DNA from: Asterella californica | Taxonomy: Eukaryota > Streptophyta > Marchantiopsida > Marchantiales > Aytoniaceae | Assembly: GCA_036924285.1 (NCBI GenBank) | Contig: JAYKYS010000015.1 | Coordinates: 3,906,001 to 3,970,000, forward strand | Length of the DNA stretch: 64,000 nt | Reading direction: 5' to 3' | Shown here: one piece after another, positions 24,249-34,590 of the stretch | How positions within the stretch are numbered: position 1 is the first letter of the stretch | How the letters are laid out: each line of letters starts with the position of its first letter | Made by a program: the position numbers and the translations under genes | The notes under the pieces: model-generated | The model's input: the letters and a program-made list of their open reading frames with translations, nothing else | What the model was told of the DNA's origin: nothing | Databases searched by the model: none

Positions 24249-25566
24249 TGTCGTGATGTGAATCATTTCACATAGTAAATGATTCACTTCTCTGTCAGGC
24301 GTTAGTCTCTCTGAGTGAAGTTAAGACCTCAGAGAAGTCCATTTTTGGAAGATGTTATATATTTTGAGTCTTAGTAGGTTGATTACCATGTTGATAGGGT
24401 TTAAGCTCATGGTTGTATTTGCGTGTCGCCCATGCACGCTTTCTAGCTGATTTAAGTTATTTTTCGAGGTTGCGTGTCGTTTTAGGTAGTTTAAGTTTTA
24501 TGCTGGCACTCTAGGGGGCTTGACATGGTAGCCTATGAGTATAGATAAGTTACCAGGTAGTTTAAGGCACAAAAGGACAGTCAAGTGGAGCTATGAACTC
24601 CCATTGGTCCATTTTTATTTTATGTAAAACTCTAAGTTTAGAAACAGAGCTCTAGAGTGGATTTCGAGCAATTGGTGAGGGTACTGCGAAATCTGAGAGC
24701 ACAAGGAGATAGAGCTCGTTGAGCCAAGCACTGTCAGTGAAATTCTTGATCGATTTGGATCAATAAACAAGGAGTTATGCCCAATTGAAGTTCGGATTGT
24801 GCCAAATCTGCATCACTTTTGTTGATTTTGGGGTTTTGAGTGTCAATTGCAGCAGAATCGAGGAAATCGCTTCAAACCTTCGTGGTTGTGTTCACTGTCA
24901 GTAGGGCTACGACTGTCTCTAAATTTTCATGTCAATTGAGTGAGTGAGTAATTCAGGGCGACCGCTGAAGTAGAGGGGGTCCGAAAAGCTCTCAATCTGA
25001 AACAGCAACTTCAGAGAGCGAGATCTGGAGTTTTGTGTGGAATCAGGAGGCCCAACTTCACAAGAGTGTTCAGCAAGCTGTGTACTGCAAATCCTGTAAG
25101 AATTTTCCAAAGTGGTCGAGCCAATTCTCTGTTCTAGGTCGAAATAGCTATCTGGGTACTAGAAATTGCCGTAATTTCTCTACTCAGAAAGTTTCTACTC
25201 ATATCTTAGTGCTCTGAATTGATCTGAAGCTGAAACTTCGTATGTGTATCCAGTAGGACCTCATTAACATGTAAGAGGAGTTCTGAAGTCTGAACCTTCA
25301 CATATTTCTCAATCTTGAGTGTCAAAGTTCACCATCTGATCTTATCATTGCTAGTTAAGCCTGAACTTTGCTCCCTGAACATATCAGAAGAGCCAAGAGA
25401 CTTATATGAGTGTTTTTCAGTATCACCTTGAGACCTGAAGCCTATCCTTTGAGTAAACCAGTCACAGTCTGAAGCCCAACGCCTCCCTGAGTAGATTGAA
25501 CACAGCCTTCAAGCTCATATCACAGCCAGAAGGTTCGCCCTTCCCAGGAAGACTCTCAACTCGACA
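24249..25566 (+). repeat. Gypsy-1 LTR 2 (full length, 1318 bp)
   Basis: Full-length LTR beginning TGTCGTGATG and ending CTCGACA. It retains the ~317 bp (about 24917-25240) missing from LTR 1. Confidence 0.88.
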
Positions 25567-25711
25567 TCTGGTGCTTCCACTGAGAGCTCTTGGGGTGATT
25601 GATTGAGGAGGTTGAGTTTACTACAAGGAGAGAAGATGGATCGCAAGAGCGCTACTGCTGCTACTTCTGCGGCTACTGCATCTACGTCTACTGCAGCACA
25701 TTCTGTAGCAC
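25567..25711 (+). repeat. Second gypsy-1 leader and gag start, truncated
   Basis: Repeats 18040-18184 almost exactly (one A/G transition seen), then switches abruptly after GTAGCAC to unrelated gag of gypsy-2. This shows that LTR 2 was the 5' LTR of another copy or the result of recombination between copies. Confidence 0.85.
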
Positions 25712-26132
25712 TCAACCCGACACCGTCGTCAGAAAACCTCATGAGTACTTAGGCGAGCCCTCTTTGATGAAGTTCGAGTTATGGGTGACTTCTATGGAGA
25801 ATTACCTCAGTCACTACTCAAGAAGAGGTCGATTCGAGTATGCAGTAAGTCGATTACGTGATGATGCTCTCATGTGGCTCACCAACCATCAGAAAGAGTG
25901 TGCGAACCAGGGCAAGCCAGAACTGAGTACCTGGGAGGAGCTTCGGGACCGTCTGCGAACGTACTTGGTCCCGAGGAACGAGTATAACCACTATCGTCAG
26001 GAAATGGATAACCTGAAGCAGATCGGAGGTATTCGTGAGTATAGTCAGCAGTTCGCTCACCTCTGGAACGTGCTGGGACTCACGGATAAAGATGAGAAGA
26101 AGTATCTGTATCATAGGGGCCTCCAGGGCTAG
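25712..26132 (+). pseudogene. Gypsy-2 gag capsid region
   Basis: Reads PDTVVRKPHEYLGEPSLM, then FELWVTSMENYLSHYS, WLTNHQKEC and YSQQFAHLWNVLGLTD, the helical capsid pattern of plant Ty3/gypsy gag. It starts directly at the gypsy-1 junction without its own Met and ends at TAG 26130, where CAG would continue (GQYSYEM). Confidence 0.75.
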
Positions 26133-26346
26133 TATTCCTATGAGATGACCCGTTTTGGATGAAATAGAGACCTGGAGGACACTTGTGCTGTAAACCCTCC
26201 GCGGTCCTATCGATCAACTACCCCCCGATCTCTCAACCTCCACGATCGTCATCCACGAATCTGCAACATGTCGGGCCTGTCTCTCACTCAGGGGTCACCT
26301 CTGATGGCTTTGATGGAAGCACACCATGAACTTGAAGGGAAAATGC

Positions 26347-27102
26347 TGAGTTCACTCATTCATACACCCACAAACTTATCAACTAAAAATCTCCTTAAAC
26401 ACATCAACTAAAATCCTCCATTCTAACGACGTCTCTCAAGTTCTCACATGCTAAAAATATCCCATACTCTCTATATTACTCAAGTTGTCATTACGACAAT
26501 GTGAAAACAAGGATGAGGAGCTCTTCTCTACTCCTCTATTTATACATTCTAGGTTTTTACTTTGGTACCCTCCGGTAACTCAGCCGTAACTACTTTTATC
26601 GGGTTTTACTAAGATATTACTTAAGGTAAAAGCATTGATCACATGGGCTTTTTATCTTTTCACATGGGCTTATTCCTTCAAAGTCAACAACTTCTAGAAG
26701 GATTCTGGAATATTCTCAAGGAATCTCGAATTTCCACCCCCCTTCTACACTAGGACCCACTAAAAAGGAAACATGTGGAATCTCTTCTTGTTTTTAATGC
26801 CCACAAAGTCCACAACTTTAATCCAACCACTAATATCAAGTCAAAAAAGGAGATAAGGGATACTTTCCATCTCCTTTCTACCTTTTAGACAAGATGACAA
26901 GATAGTAGTGCTCACTCTTTAGCAAATATCTGAATTCTGCCAAAAGTACAGCTAAGTTTAACCATAACTAACTTTTAGATAGTCATGACTAACTTGATAC
27001 ATCCTTAAAGTACTTTGGCAGCCAATAAACATTCTCAACACTTAGTTATAACTAAACACCTTATTAATAGACAAACTTCCTATGTGTAACATAGGTCGTT
27101 AC
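26347..27102 (-). mobile_element. Solo LTR inserted in gypsy-2 gag
   Basis: On the minus strand the block begins GTAACGACCTATG and ends ...GAACTCA. It is flanked by AATGC (26342-26346) and ATTGC (27103-27107), an imperfect 5-bp duplication, and gag-like sequence continues on both sides. A TATA box on its minus strand (TATAAATAG, 26536-26544) fits an LTR promoter. There is no coding sequence inside. The exact ends could shift by one or two bases (TG...CA termini are possible). Confidence 0.6.
26536..26544 (-). promoter_or_regulatory. TATA box of the solo LTR
   Basis: TATAAATAG on the minus strand, followed by GAGGAGTAG, a canonical plant TATA context inside the 756-bp LTR. Confidence 0.5.
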
Positions 27103-27107
27103 ATTGC

Positions 27108-27720
27108 TCACCTGGAGAGGTTGGAAAGCAATCCGCAGAAAGGCAAGGTGGTAGATCGGTTGAAGCCACTCCGAAGCTATCGGAAGTTCAAAGGAGGGGC
27201 CAGCACCCGATACTGCAGACTCCACAACCAGGGCAGATAGCGCCCGCTGATGCCGGCCGTATCCGGAAGAGCACATGTGGTCGATCAGCGACCGCTCGAG
27301 CGTCGTCAGCAACCAGGAGGTGCAGTCCGAAGGTAGCAGCGACCAAGGAGGGGCCAAGGCAAAGGTCCACTTAGGGATCCGTCGAGGCCGAATCCTTCCT
27401 TTCCAACGCCAGCAGCAAGGCCCGATGGTTGTTATCACTGTGGGAGGTCCGAGCACTTCGCCTAGGAGTGTCCTGCAAAGTTCGGAGATCCGAATACGCG
27501 TGCTGCTGCTGCAGAGGAGTCGGTACTTGATCAGCCAGAGCCGGAGGTCAACAAAGGCGAAGCTCAACCCCGAGAGGCGCTCCCAAATGCTGACAGAGGT
27601 AACTCGCATGGTCCTGAATGTTTGCCTTGGATTCAAGTCATGATTAAGGACCGGGAAGTTAGAATGCTTGTGGATACAAGGCGGGTGTTAGCGTTCTGTC
27701 CTCGAGTAAAGTGTTTGATC
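27108..27720 (+). pseudogene. Gypsy-2 gag C-terminus, zinc knuckle and protease start
   Basis: A CCHC knuckle (CYHCGRSEHFA-stop-EC, about 27428-27470) has its penultimate position converted to TAG (27462), where CAG would give Gln. Downstream, VRMLVDTRRV (~27660) is the protease active-site strand, with DTR in place of DTG, so the enzyme is dead. Frames shift more than once. Minus-strand frames here are shadows. Confidence 0.65.
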
Positions 27721-27794
27721 TGAAGTTGGTCCTTAAGCGCTTAGCCTCCCCTCTAGTCGTATGATTTGTCCAAGGGACCTCCGAAGTAACACAC

Positions 27795-29048
27795 ATGGTG
27801 CACCAGTTGGCCGTTGAGTGTGCCGGAGTTATCAGGAGTCATGACTTCCTTGTTATATCTTTGGGTAAGACCGAAGAAATCCTTTCGTGGGTCTGGTTTA
27901 GAGAGAATCATGCTTGCATCGATCTGTCAGAGGATATGGTATGGTTAAAAGATCCTAAAGGGGTGGATCACTTTGCACCCTTGGAGATTGACCCTAAACT
28001 TCGAAACTCAACCGATTACCCTGAGTATAGATCCTGTCGCATTGTCTACATGTTTTGTACAGCTAGGCAGTTTAAAAAGTCGATGAAAGGTGTAGAGGAT
28101 GCCTGGATGGTCTTGCCTGAGAAAGCTGCCGAGGAGTTAGATGAGAAAGATCGAGTGTCTCGGTTGCCTGTAAACCGGAAGATGAAGATACTTCTGGATA
28201 AGTATGCTCACCTTCTCCTCGAAAAGTTGCCTAACACCTTATCGCTCCGAAAGACCATAGATCACAAGATCGAACTCATCCTCGGATCTGCTCCACCAGT
28301 TGGGAGATGCAGGAGGATGCCCCTGAACCTCCTTCAGGAGTTGAAGGAGCAGCTAGGAGAGATGGTTAAACAAGGAATTTTGAGGCCGAGCTGTTCTCTC
28401 TACGCCACACCTATCATGTTTGTATCCAAGAAAGAAGGTACTTTGCGACTTAACGGAGATTACACAACCTTGAATAAAGTGACCATCAAGAACAAATAAC
28501 TGATTTTCTTTATGGACGAGACCATGGACCGGCTGGTGAAGGGTCGCTACTTCACTAAATTGGATCTTCGGTCTGGATACAACCAGATCAGGATAGCCGA
28601 AGGAGATGAAGAGAAAACAACCATCATTACCCGTTACGGTTTGTTTGAGTATATTGTCCTTCCGTTTGGTCTCTCGAATGCTCCAGCAACCTTCTGTCGA
28701 CTTATGAATGACATTTTGAGGGATCAACTAGATGATTCGGTGGTTGTATACCTTGACGATATTATCGTATACTCCCCGACTTGGAAGCAGCACCTGGAGG
28801 ACGTAGAATCAGTGTTTAGGAAGCTGGAAAAGGAAAAGTTAGTTCTGAAAGCCTCCAAGTGTTCCTTCGGTCAAGAAAGTGTCGTATTCTTGGGATGTCT
28901 CATAGACTCAGAGGGAGTGCACATCAATAAGCGTAAAGTGTCTGGCCCTACCCCGAAGAATGTTTCAGACGTAAGGTCTTTTCTAGGATTAGCCTCCTAC
29001 TTCCGAAAGTTTATTAGAGGGACGTTAAGAAGTCTCACCGATCTTTGA
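27795..29048 (+). pseudogene. Gypsy-2 reverse transcriptase region
   Basis: Good RT homology in one frame interrupted by TAA at 28497. Visible are DHKIELILGSAPPVGR (~28261), LKEQLGEMVKQGILRPS (~28340), TLRLNGDYTTLNKVTIKNK, TKLDLRSGYNQIRI (~28556), LPFGLSNAPATFCRLMN and the catalytic VYLDDIIVYS (~28746), ending in RSFLGLASYFRKFI (~28975), the RT thumb/RNase H connection. These are hallmark Ty3/gypsy motifs. Confidence 0.85.
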
Positions 29049-29697
29049 CCTGCTGAGGGACGTTAAGAAGGCATTCCAATGGAGCCTTCTCCAACAGAAG
29101 GCGTTTGACGCCTTGAAGAAGACCTTGACCGAGGTCCCGGTGCTAGTGTTGCCGACTTAGGGAAGCCATTCGAAATTCACATTGATGCATCCAAACTAGC
29201 TATAGGAGGAGTCCTTATCCAAAATGATCATCCAATTGCATTCGAAAGTCACCGGTTGAGTGAACAAGAGTCCCGTTGGGAGACCCACGAGCAAGAAATA
29301 CTCACCGTGATATGATGTCTCAAGAGGTGAGAGCACTATCTCTTACCTAGTGAGGTCACTGTAGTCACCGACAATATCTCCAATACCTACTTCCAAACCA
29401 ATCCCAAGTTGTCATTGAAACAACAATATTGACAGTTAGAGCTATCTAGATACAACATAAACTGGAGATATCGGAAAGGGAAGGAGAATGCTCCGGCGGA
29501 TGCATTGTCAAGGCAATTCTTGGTCTTGACCTCTGGTCCCCAGTCCAACCTAGTGGATTTTGTACGTAGAGCCACAACGTTGGACCCCCAAGCCACTGAG
29601 TGGACTAGGCAAAGCGCGGACGACCAAGGGATGAGGCACCTAACGAAAAGAGATGGGTGCTGGTTTTATAAGCAAACGAGACTTTATATTCTTCCGT
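29049..29697 (+). pseudogene. Gypsy-2 RNase H region
   Basis: A short frameshifted piece with PFEIHIDASKLAIGGVLIQ (~29165; the usual wording begins DAS), SRWETHEQEILTVI (~29275) then TGA at 29313 where CGA is expected, and WRYRKGKENAPADALSRQF (~29465), the typical end of RNase H. Several frames are needed. Confidence 0.7.
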
Positions 29698-30477
29698 GAT
29701 CATTGAGAGCTCGGGTGCTCTAGAAGGAGCACGATGCACCTTCGACCAGCCATGGTGACCAGGCTCGAATGTTGCATCGAATACGGTAGAAATACTTTTG
29801 ACCGAGCTTGAGTGCGGATGTGTGACGATATGTAGAGAGCTGTCTCGTCTGCCAACAAACCCGACCTGGCACTCAGAGGCCCGCTGGCCTGTTGCAACCC
29901 TTACCGGTACCAGAAAATTTATGGGAGAGCTTGACCATGAACTTTATAGTTCAGTTACCCTTGTCTCACGGTTATGACTGTATTCCTACTATAGTTGACC
30001 GGTTGAGCAAGATGGCATATTTTATAGCCTGTACCACAGTCATTTCAGCTCCGGATGTTGCTCTACTATTCATTATACATGTTTTTAAGTACCACGGCCT
30101 ACCCAAGGAGATAATCTCCGATAATGACTTTAGATTCGTCAATGACTTCTGGACCGCCCTGTTTTTGGATTTGGGGACTAAGCTGAAGTTCACGGCTGCA
30201 TACCACCCCCAAACCGACGGTCAGAGCGAACGAGTAAACCGTGATAGAACAAGGAATCCGAAATTACATTCTCAGGGATCAGTCGGACTGGTCTACACAC
30301 CTGGACCTCATAGAATTCGCATACAACGATTCATTGCATTCAGCAACTGGTTATAAATCGTTCGAGTTGGTGTACCGAGGGAACAAGCCCCCTCTGTCCT
30401 CGTCTGCCTTCCTTTTACAGTCCCCCGAGTTTGAAGCAGTCATTAGGGAGTCACCCCTTGACGTAGTCGAGTTCTAG
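29698..30477 (+). pseudogene. Gypsy-2 integrase core
   Basis: The zinc module is badly eroded (a CxxC-like CLVCQQ near 29845). The core has the first Asp position altered (LTMNFIVQLP, Asn in place of Asp), the second conserved in IISDNDFRF (~30110) and Glu in HPQTDGQSERVN (~30205). A frameshift then leads to VIEQGIRNYI and EFAYNDSLHSATGYKSFELVY. The missing catalytic Asp means an inactive enzyme. Confidence 0.72.
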
Positions 30478-31060
30478 GTCGTCGGTCCTATATTTTACAT
30501 CAGGCGAAACAAAATATATTGAAAGCTTAGGTTAGGTACACTAAGTATGCCAACCTTAAGCGTCGGGATGTGTAGCTGGAAGTTGGAGACATGGTATGGC
30601 TGAAAACCAAGGCCTATTCTATACCCCGGGAGATGACAGGAAATTTATTCCCCGGTGGGCAGGTCCCTTCGAAATACTCCGAAAGGTGACCCCGTTAGCT
30701 ATCAGTTAGCTTTCCCCTCCAGTATGCAAGGATATCATCTTATCCTCCACGTATCCAACCTTAAGAAATTTGTGGCTGATGATTTACAACTCCCGGGAAG
30801 AATTTAGAAGTGGACTCTGGTCTTGGAGCACCTATCCATGTTATCAGACATGCGGATCATCATGGTGCTCGACCAGAGGTCATTACCTGGTCCCAGCTCG
30901 CAACCGGAAAGGATAGAGCTGTTGGTAGAGTGGGAGGGTCGAGGATTGATAGCCCAGACTTGGACCTGGCCGAGATCCCATGGGTGCGGATAGCTAGGCC
31001 TTATCAAATATTTGTCCGGGGGAGAGCCCCACAAGTAGCTCACCCCGCTGCCCGAATCTG
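30478..31060 (+). pseudogene. Gypsy-2 integrase tail and chromodomain-like module
   Basis: Contains LEVGDMVWLKTKAYS after a TAG at 30573, a GP(F)-type segment (RWAGPFEILRKV, ~30655) and HVSNLKKFVADD (~30745). After a TAG at 30805 comes a chromodomain-like stretch with ERIELLVEWEGRGLIAQTW (~30905-30965). Such domains target chromovirus integration to methylated histones. Here it is frameshifted and eroded. Confidence 0.6.
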
Positions 31061-31394
31061 AGGAAGAAGGTGAGGTGGATTCCGCGTGAGGTCATGAGCT
31101 TTCAGGGACCACTGCTATGTGCGGGGGTTGGCCGTCTTACAGCACACATAAGTACAGAAAGACTCTCAAGACCCGGTCGATCCCTTCAGGCTATCTTCAA
31201 GAAGGTAAGGAGGAAGAAAGTACAGTCGGTAGATAATTCGACTCGAGGTAAATACTACCTAAAGTGCACTGTGTAAAAGCTTGTCTCTGAGAAGTCCTCT
31301 ACAACACAAGGGTGAGCCAGTGTAAGAGAACGCAGATTCTCGTCATGAGGAAGTTGCAGATGGGGGGACACACCTCTTCTAAAGTTGCGGAGTG
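31061..31394 (+). other. Gypsy-2 3' untranslated region
   Basis: No coding frame. Includes a G-run AGATGGGGGGA near 31357 that may be part of a polypurine tract, although it lies ~30 bp from the proposed LTR start. Confidence 0.35.
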
Positions 31395-32483
31395 TGTCAC
31401 AAGGGACCCGTCTTTATCCTCGAGTGAGTTTCCTTTTTGACGGAAGAGGTAATGTTCGATGCTAACCTATGTCCACCTTGTATTTTGGTCCATTAGGTCG
31501 GATATGATTTAAAGCAAGCTAAACACCGTAAGGAGACCTCGGATCAGGATTAATCTAGGCCACGGTTGGGAGGTTGAGTAGGAAGGTTTAATTCGGAGCG
31601 ATCGGAAGGCGGAAGGCCATTTTGGTGCCTTAGACGTTTTTCAGTCTCAAGGCGATCCTTGGCCACCCCGTGGCCAGCTCGCGTGAGACGCGTGGCAGGG
31701 GGAGTAGCCTTCGAGGTCAAAGCCGAAGGTGAGGCATGAAGGCCCGTGGTCTTATGCATCCGCGGCCGTGGGAACCCAAGCGTCGTCAAACGGCAGACGC
31801 CTACAAGGCCGGCAAAGACGCGCGTGCAAGAAGGCAAGCAAAGTACGCGAGGGACGGACGGAAGGCATGGAACCCTATGCCGGAATGTAGGAAGTGGACG
31901 GAGGGAGCACGGAGGCCAAACGGCGGTCCCTAACTGACTGAGACTCCCGCGTGGGACAACGTCACACGCGTGCGGATGGCACGGGAGCCAAAAAGGCTCC
32001 TGCCACCTCGATGTCCGTGACGGTTCGCTTCCCACGAGGAAAGAAGTAGAATGAGACGACGAGCTAGGCTCGTCTCCCGACGCCAGTCGGGTTCCATGAC
32101 CATTGAGTTCTCGACCAATAAGCATGAGAGAAAGCTCGCCGGTACCCTTGTCCCCGGACCCTGCTCCGGTCGCGTGGTAGATGATGATTGGCTGGGCTAA
32201 TAACCCTGCTCAAGGTGGCCAAGGAGGGTCAAGCGAGGGGTGGGACCGGCTATAAAGACCGCGTATAAGACATTTTGTCCGGACGACGTCAGAGGTCGGG
32301 ACGAGAGAGAAGTAGCGAGAGACACGTAGAAGGGGTATGCCTGCAAAGATAGGGACCTGTCAGCGAGTTATGTGTATACATCACGTTTCATCGAGAAAAC
32401 GTCGATGTGTTTAGACAGGTGACAGTTCCGAGAGATAGACTCGACGAGTAGTCAAATTGGAGGACATTGAGGGCAGTGGGTCA
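31395..32483 (+). repeat. Probable gypsy-2 LTR
   Basis: GC-rich non-coding block starting TGTCACAAGGGACCC, a common chromovirus LTR start, and ending GTGGGTCA. It contains a TATA-like CTATAAAGACC (~32250). It is followed by TGATTTTAGAAGCC, a degraded match to the initiator-tRNA-type primer site. No second copy in the window allows the ends to be proven. Confidence 0.4.
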
Positions 32484-34111
32484 TGATTTTAGAAGCCGAG
32501 AGTGTGCAGCCGTGGCCCTTAGTGAGTTTAGAATGTGTTTGAGGTAGCCGCGGATCCCTCTTCGAAATATTGCATTGTATGAGCTGACATTTCTGCAGTA
32601 AAGCCTAAAGTAGTCCGGAATTGAGATCGGTGCGAAGGTCTTGAGTCGTGTTGTGACAGCAAGGGGATAATTGCGATATCCTTGGTCCTGAGTGAGGGTC
32701 GACAGAGGTCGACGTCTGTGCATGTCTGTCCGAGAGCTTCAAGAGAGAGAGAGAAGGCATGGATTTTGATTTCTTTGAGATTTCTGTCGTAGACCCGTGT
32801 TCCACCGCCTAGACTCGAGATACATCATAGAGATCAGTTTGTCCTCTTCTCATTTCATTAGATGAATCTTGGATGCGTATTCACCTAAGCTTGGTTCGTT
32901 CTCACTACACTAAAAATCAAAAAGTTTATTGTCTCATATTTTGCACCTCTGTGAATAAAAGTTTACCCTCTTGACCTTGTGTAGATTTAGTAAATTTGTC
33001 ATCACTCCTTTAACCAGTTCATTCAGCATCAAAGAATAAAAGCACAGCTCTTGCAAATCTTACTGTGATGAGAATGAAAAGAGAGTTGTTGTTCTCTGAG
33101 ATTTTATCTATATGAGACAAAGATTTACAAACATAGATTAGTATTTGAATAAATTTTCATCACTTTCTAACCTTGTATTTGTTGTGTATTGCTCTAAACT
33201 ACTACTTGATATCAACCCAAGACAACCATATGCATATTTTGTTTAGACCAATGGAAGGTCTGACTCTCATCGGTTGGAGAAGATGCGACTTAAGCATGAT
33301 TGAGCTACCACGTCGAATCTTGCAATATGAGACATATGGTTCGAAGACGAAAGTCGAGAAGCAGATGTTTAAGAGAGAGTATTTCTTGAGAGAGCAAACT
33401 TCTTGTCCGTGGTTGATTGTGAGGGCGATCAAAGATAAACATATTGCTGCCAGTAATCAAAACTCAAATACAATCTCTTATAGCCACCAAGGTCAATCTG
33501 ACAATCAAATTTGTGCAAATAGACATTATAAAACTCAGAAAACTTTATTAACACCTCAATTTTACAACTAATGTCCTCAGCGATCACAAACTTCCCTTCT
33601 CTCACTTGCGCACGTCGTCTCTTCAACTCTCTTGAATACTTCTCAATGTTTTTCGAAATCCAATTGTACGATAATTTATTTAGAAAACAAGCCCTTTGTT
33701 AAGCAGTCCCTTAGCTAAGCTGAGGCCTTTATGTCCTTATTTATCAAGCATCTCTCTAGCTAAGGTGGCCCCTAGCTAAGCTAACCTTTTGTTTAATAAA
33801 AATTTCTTAACTCTTGATGTCATCTTGATGCAATCCAGATTATGAACTAAGTCATGATTTTATGATCGAAACCACAATTACAAGATCATTCCACAAGGCT
33901 TATAACCCTCTCATAGTTGTATCAGGTATCTTCGTGCTCGTAATCGTGTGCTTACAAGTCGTAGGTGCAAGCTAGTCCCTTAAGCAACCCTCTTGTATCA
34001 ATCTCTATACGTACGAAGTTCTCTGTGATAATGAGGAAGCAGACCCCTTGCATCTTTAATATAACGTCTGGGCTGCAAATACCCAATCAGCAAGTAAACT
34101 ATGGTTTAGTT
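32484..34111. other. Intergenic DNA, no gene supported
   Basis: The first ~350 bp may be retroelement leader. From 32.9 kb the sequence is AT-rich with short domainless frames, including one of 132 codons (33173-33571, plus) that I do not recognise and do not call. Confidence 0.35.
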
Positions 34112-34590
34112 TGATTTTCTCTTATTTCGAGTCGCATAACTTGTCCAGTAGGTGTCCAAATGACGTAGACAAGATGTCCATGGAAAGCTGACAACGAGCT
34201 CTACACATCTATGTAATGAAAGTGAAGATCCGAAGTTGTGCCAAAAGCTCGTAAGCTGAGGTCTAGCTTGTTTTCTCCATCTTTCGAGTCTTATAACTTC
34301 TCCACTAGAGATCCAAACAAAGTAAACGAAGTGCTCATAGAAAACTGACAAAGAGCTCTATACATTGATGCGATAAAAGCAAAGATCTGAAGTTGTACCA
34401 AAAGCTCATAAGCTGGAGTCTAGCTTGTTTTACCCATCTTTCGAGTCTTGTAATTTCTCCACTAGACGTCCAAACGAAGTAGACGAAGTGCCCATAGAAA
34501 GCTGACAAAGAGCTCTATCCATTGATGCGATAAAAACAAAGATCCGAAGTTGTATCAAAAGCCCATAAGTTGGGGTCTAGCTTGCTTTTC
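34112..34590 (+). repeat. Three tandem copies of a 157-bp repeat
   Basis: The motif TTTCGAGTC recurs at 34125, 34282 and 34439, exactly 157 bp apart. Whole units align with moderate divergence (shared CCACTAG, GACAAAGAGCTCTA, CCGAAGTTGT, GTCTAGCTTG). Non-coding. Origin unknown; similar wording occurs in retrotransposon leaders. Confidence 0.88.

Larger units (their letters stand above)
17039..25711 (+). mobile_element. Ty3/gypsy retrotransposon gypsy-1 (LTR-internal-LTR-partial internal)
   Basis: Two near-identical LTRs (17039-18039 and 24249-25566) flank a 6.2-kb internal region. In order it encodes gag with zinc knuckle, protease, reverse transcriptase, RNase H and integrase with a GPY-type tail, which is Ty3/gypsy order. 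The second LTR is followed by another primer site and the first codons of gag (25567-25711), so the structure is the remnant of a tandem arrangement cut off at 25711. Eight in-frame stops and several frameshifts show the copy is dead, although LTR divergence is only about 0.7 percent. Confidence 0.85.
25712..31394 (+). mobile_element. Ty3/gypsy chromovirus-like element gypsy-2, main part
   Basis: Encodes in order a gag capsid, a CCHC knuckle, protease, RT, RNase H, integrase and a degenerate chromodomain-like tail, all plus strand. It belongs to a different branch from gypsy-1, with a YLDD-type RT. A solo LTR sits in its gag. Stops at 26130, 27462, 28497, 29313, 30475, 30573 and 30805 and several frameshifts make it non-functional. 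Its N-terminal gag may be the fragment at 16344-17038. Confidence 0.8.

Noticed and set aside
33173..33571. 132-codon plus-strand frame
   Set aside because: No recognisable motif and composition typical of AT-rich non-coding DNA. No supporting splice or promoter signals.
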